Position numbers and translations under genes: made by a program
In this document: piece after piece, positions 56,556 to 64,000 of the stretch
How positions within the stretch are numbered: the stretch's first letter is position 1
Layout of the letters: every line of letters begins with the position of its first letter
Assembly: GCA_949987705.1 (NCBI GenBank)
Contig: OX465282.1
Location: 97,018,070 to 97,082,069, forward strand
Reading direction: 5' to 3'
Length of the DNA: 64,000 nt
Origin: Thereva unica
Taxonomy: Eukaryota; Arthropoda; Insecta; Diptera; Therevidae
Notes under the pieces: model-generated
The model's database searches: none
What the model saw: only the letters and a program-made list of their open reading frames with translations
What the model was told of the DNA's origin: nothing

Positions 56556-59500
56556 GTGAGTATAATAAACGTTTTTGAAAGGAACCATCAGGATATTAAG
56601 ATACTGTTGAGGTTTTTGTGTGGTGTAGATTATCCCTTACACACGCGGGATGATCCCTTTTTGGGGGGAACTCAAAATGACAAAATTTTTGAAATGGTAT
56701 AAATTCACAAAGAAGGCGGCATTCAGAGAACAATGAATGAAAGGAATAGGGGCTGCTATTAATTAACGATTAGTGGGGTAAATTAACTGTTTTAATTTAT
56801 CATTAGGAATATTGGGAAATGTGACGTTACTGCAATGTGTATGCGTAGCAGGAAAAAATCAAAGAAGGAAGAAGGGGGAAGTCCCTTTGTACTGTAATTA
56901 AATGATAGAGTATAACGTCGAAAAGCAAGCTCTAGTCGGAAAGATAGTAAAATGAGATCTCGCTATGCCTAGACGTATTGACAAAAGAGAGAAGACAAGA
57001 GATTTTCTGCGAGAACGTTAAGAAGTTTGACCGTGAACGACATGAGATACTGGTAGTACAACGAGTGACACCTGAACTTAGACTCTCGCATAAAAAAGGA
57101 CGGAATACAAAAAGATAGAAGATATCGTAGAGTATAGTAGTATCTATAGTAGAAACTCGAACCCAGGGCCGGCGTTTGGTTTTTTTGCGCCCGGTGCAGT
57201 ATACTATATTGCGCCCCCACCAGCTGTTCATTTTTTGATCGCGTTGAAGGATAATAAACACACTCTGTGAAGTTCAACATTCTGTGAAGTTCCTTTAATA
57301 TATGTAAATGAAGACAAGGGAACACTTTCATTGCGCCTCGTCCAATTGCGCCCGGTACAAACGCAACAATTGCACCTATGAAAGCGACGCCCCTTCCTTT
57401 TTCCAATCAGGATTCTTCTTCTTTGCTTTCGTGCTGAGTTTACTTGTGCTTTAACTTCAAAAACTACTAGTACTAAACGAACTTTAGCTTAGTTATGGAG
57501 TTTTAACAGATAGTCGTAACTGAAAATGTAAAGTGATAAGTGACAAATGTAAGAAGGATTCCGTACTTCAGTCAATAAGTATTTGTACAGTGCTTTATCA
57601 AATTATACAAATTATTGGACGCCAAAAGTAGAGTCCTCTTATTCATCCATATGCCAGTTTTGTCACTGAACTCAAAATTTGGTTGAACTTCGTGTTCTGA
57701 GTTCAGTGCATTCAGCGGCAGAAATAAAATTAGAAAGTGCTAAAATTGAAAAAAATTAATTTTACACTTTTCGTAAACTGCATAATACCTTAGAATATAG
57801 AAGGGAAGGAAGGGCAATTAATTGAAATCGGGGAAGCATTTTGACAACACATATGCACAGCCCTGCTATAGTATTTGTGTATATCCCGGACAATGTCGGT
57901 CTCATACTTAGTCAAAAACCGGGAGGAGATTGCGTTTCTCAACCATTCAGGTGAAAACACATCACTTGGATGAAAATATTTGAAGTAAACGAGAACTTCC
58001 CCAGCGGGAAATAGAGTGCTCCAATAGCCATGTTTGAGAGCACTCCCTAAAAAGCTTGCAACGCTTCCGTTCCCATACCAGTTCCATATACTTTCTAACA
58101 TTGTGGGGTGCTACACGGGGACTCAAGAAGTACGAAAAAACCAGTTTTACAGGCAAGAAACGAGGGAAGAGAAGGGAAAGAAGGCGCGCTTGACGAATCT
58201 TTAACGAAAGAATTTTCATCCAGAAATTCCCTGGGTGAAAACTAACCCAAATGCACATTTCTTTCTCTTCTCTTTCTGACAAATGAAAATAAAGAAACGC
58301 CACTTACTACACACACAGTCAAGGCTTTCATATATAAGGAATGATCTAAGCTGAAGACAGCCTCGTGTAGCATTAAATAACGAGACTCAAATCTGAGTTC
58401 GGCCGACTTCTTGAGTCTCCGTGTAGCACCCCCCATTGCATGTCATTGCAAGGAAGCATACCTTTTTATGCTTCTTCAAAAGCGTTCTAAAAGCATTATA
58501 AAAAGGCCTGTGGACATGTGATCCGGTATTGAAAATCTTTTATTTTGTTCATCTTTTGCAATAGGGAACCTTACTGGCAATTTCTCCCGCCAGGGGCGCC
58601 AATGTATTATAACGTAGACATGAAATGACATTTGTCTCCGCCTGTCAGACAGTTCTTGATTATTGTGATTTTTCGATTGCTCAGACTTTGTCCAGATCTC
58701 CTTAGATCTAAAGATTATGTTAAAGAAGCATTTGAGACGGGTCAATAGATGCACTGATAAAAAAACATTCTTGGCTTAAGACATTTTTTCTTGGACCAAG
58801 CAAATAATGTTTTGGATATAACGAAAACAAACGCCTTTTGTATGAAGAAAATTCAACTTGAATATCATTCTGTAATTTTGGTGGTGCATTCAGAGCGAAG
58901 AAAATACATAAGAAATATCACAAGATAATTGTTAAAGTTTGATTTGTTTTAAATATCAGCAGAAATATAAAGCTCATTGTGCCTCGAACACGGATGGCAA
59001 GTGGCTCATAAATAGTGGTTAAAAACAGATCTTTGATTTCACGCTAATTTTCTCGACCCTAGGATTGACACGCCCCCTTTCTGATCAGCTCAAATTTTTT
59101 TTATGAATTTCATTTCAAGACTCACAAATTATGTGAAATCTTTTCAAAACTACCTGGAGCTCTCGTGACTAATACAGGGCCATTATTGAGCGCTTTTCCA
59201 GGTATTCCGCAGATAATCCTAAAGTTCGACGAAATTTTCATGTAGATGCGTTTCAACAGGAAACGCCTACTGCTGATAGTCCTTACAATAGTAAAAAAGC
59301 GGCGAGAAGTTTGTGTGGTATTTTTTACCCATTCGGCAAACTTGGCCAAACCATTGTAGTTGACGTTTTTGTATTTCTTCTTCGATCAGGTCTACTGATC
59401 GCATCTTTGTCTGTCTCGTTGTTTCAAAGGTGAACGTGAATTAATACACCGAGAATCTGCCTCAAGCATCGCATTTGGACGACTTCGAGCTTGCTGGCGT

Positions 59501-61738
59501 CCGGCTTGAGCAGAGTCCACGATTCCGATCGCTAAAGAAGAATCGGAAGGATCAGCGTTCGGTAAAGGCGTACTTTCGTTTTAAAGGTAATAGTTGTTCG
59601 TTTCAATATACACCACTTGAGCGAGGCGAATGTTGCTGTCGATGCGGTAGTCAACGTCGGCCGTCGATGCCACTTTCGTATCCTCAACCAATGACCCCAA
59701 ATATTTGAACATCGGAACCTGTTCGATTTGGGTTCGATCCAGGTTAACACTGGCCCTCGATCCGCATTGATTTTTAACCCGTATGACTGGGAGATGTAGG
59801 AAATGTCGTATAAAATGTCCATTGCTTCGGCATCCGTGTCGGAGAAGACGACCGTTCAAGTCCGTTATGGAGTTTCTGTCGTCGTGTCGAACTTCGAGTC
59901 GCCCGTCAAATGATTCACACATAATCGGGAACTCGTCGGATAAGTCGCTTCGAATACGATCGCTGCTGGTTGGGCCATCGTACGACGCTTGGAGAAGTTG
60001 GACGAGTTGCACGTGCCCGGTTTCCACGGCTCTCCACAAGCTGTTCCAATCGATGCAATCGAAAGCGGGTTTGAAATCATCGATGAAAACGACGATATTT
60101 CGTTTGTCGCAACGAAACGTTCCATTAGCTAACGGAGATCGAATATTTGATCAATGCATCCTCGGTGTGGTCTAAATCCCGCTAGTTCTTTCCGGCTCGT
60201 TTGTTGTCGATATTTCTGTAGCCTCGTATGTGGATCGTATGTGTTCGGGCAAAGGGGTACAGAATATTTTGGATCGTACGTGTTCGGGCAAAGGGGTACA
60301 GAATATTTTATCGAGAAAATAAATCGTGCTAATAACAATGAATTCCTTTTATAGATGAAAATGAAGTCACGAGAAAACTTTTTAAATTTTTTTTAAGTTT
60401 TAAATTTTTTTTTTAAATTTTATCTCTGAAATTGTGCTCCTGTCCAATTGCACCCGGTGCAATTGCACCATTCGCACCATGAAATGGTTAAGGTTAAACC
60501 AAAGTCTACACCATAGAACACACATACATATACACAAAAACGAAAAAGTTTGACTGTATTTTATATTCTATTATTATCATAGGAAGGAGAGGAAATGCCC
60601 TTCTGGATTGGCGCAGAATTACGATATATATCCGGGATAACAAACACGACAACATGCAACGACATAATTCAAGCCTTAATAAATGATGAAATACACAATT
60701 GTTCTCCAACAACTAAAAAAGGTAATAATAAAAACTGTTTCAGCTTTAAAAAAAATTAAAATGTGGTGTAACCCGTGTTCCAATTCAGATTTCAAGCAGC
60801 CAATTGATTTTTTGAGGGCTTACAACTTTGGAAAAGCTTTCTTGCTTTTCATCTGACAGTTATATTCATTTCATATAACAAGTTGATCAAAATCAAATGT
60901 TGGTTGTCAAATGAAAAAAAATGTAGTAAATTGACACGCTTAAGAATTTCTTTCTAGTGCTCGTGGTAAAATAAAATATTCAAAATGATGAATTGGCACG
61001 CGGTGTTAATACTTTAAAAAAAAGAAATACGACAAAGCAACAAAATTTTTCATATTACCGTTCTACCTTAAACTACTAACTTTAACTTTGCATGTTTCTT
61101 GAAGATGTCGCAGGGTCGCATGATTTTCATGATTACGTGATTACCGAGAGATGGCGTGACATAGAACAGGCATTACCTGGAAGCACTTTTATACTACCCA
61201 TATGGAAAGCATGGGGCGAAGCTAAAAATGAGGTATGAGGAAGATTTAATACTCCTTATTTTCCACCCACATCATAAGTTTATCGCACACACATATACCA
61301 CCGAATTTAATAGAGCTGCAGTATATATAATTATCTACATACATATAAAGCTGTTCTGAATAGACTTTATTGCAAAGAATTCTTTTCTATCACATAGTAT
61401 TTTTTAGATTTGATTATTATGCATTTTTTTAATAATCAAATCATAATCTTCAAGTTCTGTTGCCAATAAATCTGATGTTTTGGGTTTTTTACAGGTCAAA
61501 TTTAAGCTTAAGATCAATAAAAACAGGGCTTGGGAGGAGGAACTTTTAAAAGCACAGGAAACGGTTTGTGATTTTATTAGTTTTTAACATTTTTTATTTG
61601 TAAATAATAACGTGAGTTTCGATTTCTATTTTTATTACAGAAAAGGCATAAAAAGGATAATGTTGGACTTATAAGAAAATTAATACATAAAATAGTGAAG
61701 CAGGGTGAACTTATTCACTCTCAATTATTCAAGCTACG
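56394..61738 (+). CDS. RASSF9/RASSF10-type Ras-association domain protein, N-terminal part (host gene)
   Basis: Five exons with GT-AG introns and consistent phases (0, 1, 0, 0, then +2) give about 193 codons from the ATG at 56409. Exon 1 encodes a Ser-rich N-terminus. Exons 2-4 form the Ras-association/ubiquitin-like fold: EEMPFWIGAELRYISGITNT and TTCNDIIQALINDE, then HDYVITERWRDIEQALPGST, FILPIWKAWGEAKNE and VKFKLK. This order (W-I-x-G...VSGVT..TTC.DVI.ALL, then Y.IVEKWR..ER.LP..T.IL..W.AWG....VRF.L) is the signature of N-terminal RASSF proteins, closest to RASSF9/10. Exon 5 begins the coiled-coil segment (LIRKLIHKIVKQGELIHSQL). In Drosophila the RASSF9/10 member Meru acts in planar and apical-basal polarity; a similar role here is inference. 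The remaining exons are not in the window. The 4-kb intron 1 holds several transposons. Confidence 0.85.
56556..57163. other. RASSF intron, no gene seen
   Basis: Intron sequence without recognised features. Confidence 0.5.
57164..57394. mobile_element. Short hAT-like element with GCGCCCGGT motifs
   Basis: Starts CAGGGCCGGCGTTTGG and contains TTGCGCCCGGTGCAGTATA near the left and an inverted GCGCCCGGTAC-type block near the right, ending TGAAAGCGACGCCCCTT. A related piece is at 60421-60482 (TTGCACCCGGTGCAATTGCA). CAGGGCCGGC is a known style of ZMYM-type hAT end, but no target duplication could be read. About 230 bp, non-coding. Confidence 0.5.
57395..59339. other. RASSF intron, no gene seen (1.9 kb)
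   Basis: AT-rich with several overlapping minus-strand frames (57790-58754) that match nothing I recognise. No transposon ends identified. Confidence 0.45.
59340..60215 (-). pseudogene. Family E non-LTR retrotransposon, RT to C-terminus, in the RASSF intron
   Basis: Reading leftward: RKELAGFRPHRGCIDQIFDL and a MERFVA helix, then FIDDFKPAFDCIDW-type sequence (shifted frame), LVQLLQASYDG, YGLKINADRG, IEQVPMFKYLGSLVEDTK, DVDYRIDSNIRLA, KTKVRLYRTLILPILL, and a TW-like C-terminal region with leftmost blocks shared with 63350-63765. The YADD motif is degraded. Many frameshifts. Antisense to the RASSF gene. Confidence 0.75.
60232..60309. repeat. 39-bp tandem duplication
   Basis: GGATCGTATGTGTTCGGGCA plus AAGGGGTACAGAATATTTT repeated twice back to back (60232-60270, 60271-60309) with one difference. 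Confidence 0.85.
60421..60482. repeat. hAT-like GCACCCGGTGC fragment
   Basis: CCAATTGCACCCGGTGCAAT and GCACCATTCGCACCATG match the right part of the element at 57164-57394. Adjacent to AT-rich sequence; no terminus defined. Confidence 0.45.
60583..60721 (+). CDS. RASSF exon: first half of RA domain
   Basis: Acceptor TATTATCATAG at 60582, donor AAAAAAG|GTAATA at 60722. 139 nt, phase 0 to 1. Encodes the W-I-G...ISGITNTTTC strand-turn-helix. Confidence 0.85.
61105..61232 (+). CDS. RASSF exon: second half of RA domain
   Basis: Acceptor TTTCTTGAAG at 61104, donor GAG|GTATGA at 61233. 128 nt, phase 1 to 0. Encodes ERWRDIEQALPGST and the IWKAWGEAKNE motif. Confidence 0.85.
61495..61563 (+). CDS. 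RASSF exon: end of RA domain
   Basis: Acceptor TTTTTTACAG at 61494, donor ACG|GTTTGT at 61564. 69 nt, 23 codons, phase 0: VKFKLKINKN then a Glu/Leu-rich helix. Confidence 0.8.
61641..61738 (+). CDS. RASSF exon: start of coiled coil
   Basis: Acceptor TTTTATTACAG at 61640, donor CG|GTAGGT at 61739. 98 nt, leaving phase 2. Amphipathic, basic: DNVGLIRKLIHKIVKQGELI. The next exon was not found before the window ends. Confidence 0.8.
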
Positions 61739-61979
61739 GTAGGTTATCATCATACATATTAATATTATATTTGAATATGAGGCGATTGGTTTTTGAAAAT
61801 GATATAAGTCTACTTACCTTCGTAAGATATATTATAAAGATAAAGTCTATTTTCACACAACAATGTCCAAGGAGGCAATTATTTTCAAGATTTATTCATA
61901 ATTTGGGCATGGTCGCATCCGTGGTGGTCCTCCACTACCCCGCCCCACCCTAACATCAAACATCTAGCCTCATGCACCG
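61739..61979. other. No gene seen
   Basis: Intron after the last recognised RASSF exon; AT-rich then a short GC-rich stretch at 61910-61950 that may belong to the adjoining LINE fragment. Confidence 0.45.
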
Positions 61980-62645
61980 CCTTAAGACTGAGCGAATCCG
62001 CTACCTGGATCAAAAACTTTGTAGGTATAGCAACATCTTCGATTTGCTACCCGAGGGCATGATCGCTAAAACCAGACTACCTTCTCTCTAGATTGACCTT
62101 CAGGAAGGATTTCTCCATTGAAACCTCGACGAGAGTGGAGAAACGTCCTGAGAAAGTTCAATATACGGATATTCGCCTATGGTTCCAAGACGTCACAGAG
62201 CGCCGGGATGGGTGGAGATCACTAACAGATCACTGTACTTGCGCCTTCTGGTGCACGCTAGTATCTTTCTGCTAGCAATCCTGTCGGCCTGCCAGACAGT
62301 TAACCTCGAATGTACACAAGGATGTACCATTGGAATTTGCATAGGTAGCCAAGCCTCTATGAAAGGTCTGGATTCAGTAATAGTACGCTCCAAGCTAGTG
62401 GAGCCATGCAGACCTGAGTTAGATATGCTCGTTAGAAAACACAAAGCGACTCTCGTCTGTGTTTCCAGACATACGAGCATCGATAGGAATGAGGAACCCG
62501 ACTACCTAGCCAAGAAAGGAGCCTCTCTTCGGCAGCGCACTGGATACCTGTACTATCTAAAAGACTACTTGTTGCATTTAGAACAAAGAAACCACAGTGG
62601 GCTTACTAAACACACTCCAACGATTGCCAGAATTACAGTAATCTA
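61980..62645 (+). pseudogene. RNase H-type LINE fragment (LOA-like)
   Basis: Leads with RT-end sequence (MHRLKTERIRYLDQ) and then an RNase H-like stretch at 62330-62530: GICIGSQASMKGLDSVIV, SKLVEPCRPELDMLVRKH, TLVCVSRHTSIDRNEEPDYL and AKKGASLR. Compared with the RNase H at 11216-11647, the SDSQAAI/L motif is SQASMK and WVPGH is VSRH; the first catalytic Asp is not visible. Same type as the 10310-12010 element but diverged and broken. Confidence 0.65.
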
Positions 62646-63349
62646 ATAGGATATTTTCCCATAGGGACCACACCGCAATCGAAACTGTTCAAAGAGACCA
62701 AATTACTCGGCACTCATCGGATCCGAAGACAATTACCACGGGATGGTCGAACGGTGCCACAGCCAATTAAAAGCAACCTTAATGGCAAGGGGCAACACTA
62801 CTCATCTGCTACCGTAATCAAAAACGACTCACATACGCACCAGCCGAGCTCGTATACGGCCAAAATTTCCTAATTCGATTTCTATCACAACTGATAAAAA
62901 TCCAAGTGAAGAATCAGAATTCGTGTCTCACCTTCTTTGTCATACGCAAAAGATAAAGGCATTGTCGCCAACGCGTTCAACAGAATATCTACGTGCCAGC
63001 AGCCCTGGAGGACGCCAGTAATATACCTATGCTACTACTGGACCAGTGAAGTTTTCGGTTTTTTATGTGATAGATAGATGGTTGCGGGCTCCGGAGCTTT
63101 ATTCGGGACAAGAAACTGTGGGGTGTTAAATTTCATCAAAAATCGCCTACGACCAACGGTTCTGGTGATAGAAGCAAAAAACCTTTTTTATATGACTTCT
63201 AGCTCTTTCAAAAACACATCTTATATGTTTATCTTCCGACTTTCTATAAATCTATTCTTCTTCTTCTATGAATCTATTCTCTTCGAAACTACAGTTCTTG
63301 TGGCAGCTCAAGTGCTCTTCTTATTCTTTGATGCGCTATCTGGCGGTCC
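62646..63349. other. No gene seen
   Basis: Mixed composition, possibly LINE-derived at 62650-63050 (ACCGTAATCAAAAACGACTC region resembles a degraded Gypsy or LINE tail), but no motif certain enough to name. Confidence 0.4.
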
Positions 63350-63765
63350 TAGCGAGACGCCCCGGTAACGGATACGCTACTGCCGGTGCCGCTGGGTCTC
63401 GAACTCCATTCACGTTTTGTTTCCATTCTTAAGGATGTTTGGCGACGTCTCGAGCCTCGATAACTGGTAATCGCTGCTTCTAAAGTCGTCCTCGATATTC
63501 GGTCAGTCTCGGTCTCGCCAGAGAAGTTTACGTGGCAAGCGGTTTCATCCATTCGGCAAACATGTCCAAACCACCGTAGTCGATTTTCTTCTTGGATCAG
63601 TGTCTGTTGATCGTATCTTTGTAGCGTTTTGAAGGTGATCGCGGAGTGAGACACCGAGAATCTGCCGCAAGCATCGAATTTGGAAGAACTCGAGCTTGTT
63701 TACGTCCGGCTTGAGCAGTGTCCACGTTTCCGGTCCATAAATAACCCGTTTATGACTAGGTTCAA
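63350..63765 (-). pseudogene. Family E LINE C-terminal fragment
   Basis: Reading leftward: TW-LLKPDVNKLEFF-like sequence, LRQILGVS, then LQRYDQQTLIQEENRLRWFG and HVCRMDETACHV (63654-63349). It aligns at the DNA level with 59340-59540 over about 170 bp. The I..RRLRWFGHV.RMD motif marks the C-terminal region of RTE-like LINEs. The copy is cut on the right by the inverted-repeat sequence at 63746. Confidence 0.75.
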
Positions 63766-63802
63766 CCCAGTTTCAACCTGGGTTCAACCCAGTCATAAAC
63801 GG
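63746..63802. repeat. Hairpin around GGTTCAACCCAG, start of a repeat block
   Basis: CCGTTTATGACTAGGTTCAA is inverted as TTCAACCCAGTCATAAACGG with two mismatches and a short loop. GTTGAAACTGGGT and GGGTTGAG-type blocks recur to about 63900. It could be the left end of an inverted-repeat element cut by the window edge. Confidence 0.55.
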
Positions 63803-64000
63803 ATGTCGAGTTGAAACTGGGTCCACTCAACCCAACTCAGTTCTCCTACCTGGATGGAGTTGAATATCGCCTCATATTCGCGGGTTGAGTTGAAATTGGG
63901 TTAAAGTGACATTTGTTTGATTTGTTTACCATCCGTGAAGTCCGCTTTCGGCGTTAGTTTTGTGTTCGGTGTTTTTTAGAGCACAAGAACAAAAAATTAT
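63803..64000. other. No gene seen
   Basis: Contains further GGGTTGAGTTGAAA-type repeats, then unrecognised sequence to the window end. Confidence 0.4.

Noticed and set aside
57790..58754. Minus-strand ORFs in RASSF intron 1 as an antisense gene
   Set aside because: Mutually overlapping frames with no recognisable motif or splice structure.

Overview
The window looks like an AT-rich animal nuclear genome, most probably an insect. It has spliced exons with GT-AG introns, several clades of non-LTR retrotransposon, a Gypsy-type LTR element, hAT, Tc1/mariner-like, Harbinger-like and MULE-like DNA elements, and a tRNA-derived SINE-like module. No bacterial operons, CRISPR arrays or rRNA genes were seen. 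The order cannot be fixed from this sequence.

The one convincing host gene is on the + strand at the right end. Five exons (56394-56555, 60583-60721, 61105-61232, 61495-61563, 61641-61738) with matching splice phases encode the N-terminus of a RASSF9/RASSF10-type Ras-association protein (Drosophila Meru group). It continues past the window edge or beyond the transposon debris after 61.74 kb. Two upstream stretches (about 33.65-34.13 kb and 47.94-48.13 kb) look like untranslated first exons, each ending in a GTGAGT donor; linking them to this gene is inference.

Most of the rest is nested transposon debris. 0-1.6 kb: an hAT right end inserted in an RTE-like LINE (family A). 1.9-3.7 kb: two MITEs. 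4.2-5.0 kb: a repeated CAGTCCYC motif. 5.3-8.6 kb: LINE families B and C (both minus) plus a tRNA-like SINE module. 10.3-12.0 kb: a LINE with RNase H. 12.3-14.7 kb: short tandem arrays and a family C fragment. 16.1-17.4 kb: a Jockey/CR1-like LINE. 17.5-20.3 kb: a Gypsy gag-pol segment bounded by 28-bp direct repeats. 20.76-23.09 kb: an hAT-bounded unit with an 8-bp target duplication containing more Gypsy and LINE pieces. 26.4-30.2 kb: three LINE fragments joined head to tail (minus). 30.25-32.6 kb: a transposon-type gene split by a 1.36-kb foldback element. 34.7-35.5 kb: an hAT MITE. 36.3-39.6 kb: a motif-rich block with a TA-flanked MITE and a MULE-like foldback with a 9-bp duplication. 39.93-44.22 kb: an hAT-bounded unit with an 8-bp duplication, carrying a MITE and a long family A copy. 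45-53.5 kb: LINE fragments, tandem repeats, hAT ends and a MITE. 57-63.8 kb: repeats within and beyond the RASSF introns.

Almost every transposon ORF is broken. The most useful signals are exact target-site duplications, which allow several insertions to be delimited to the base and ordered in time. Homology calls are from recognised motifs and comparison between copies in the window; no database search was possible.
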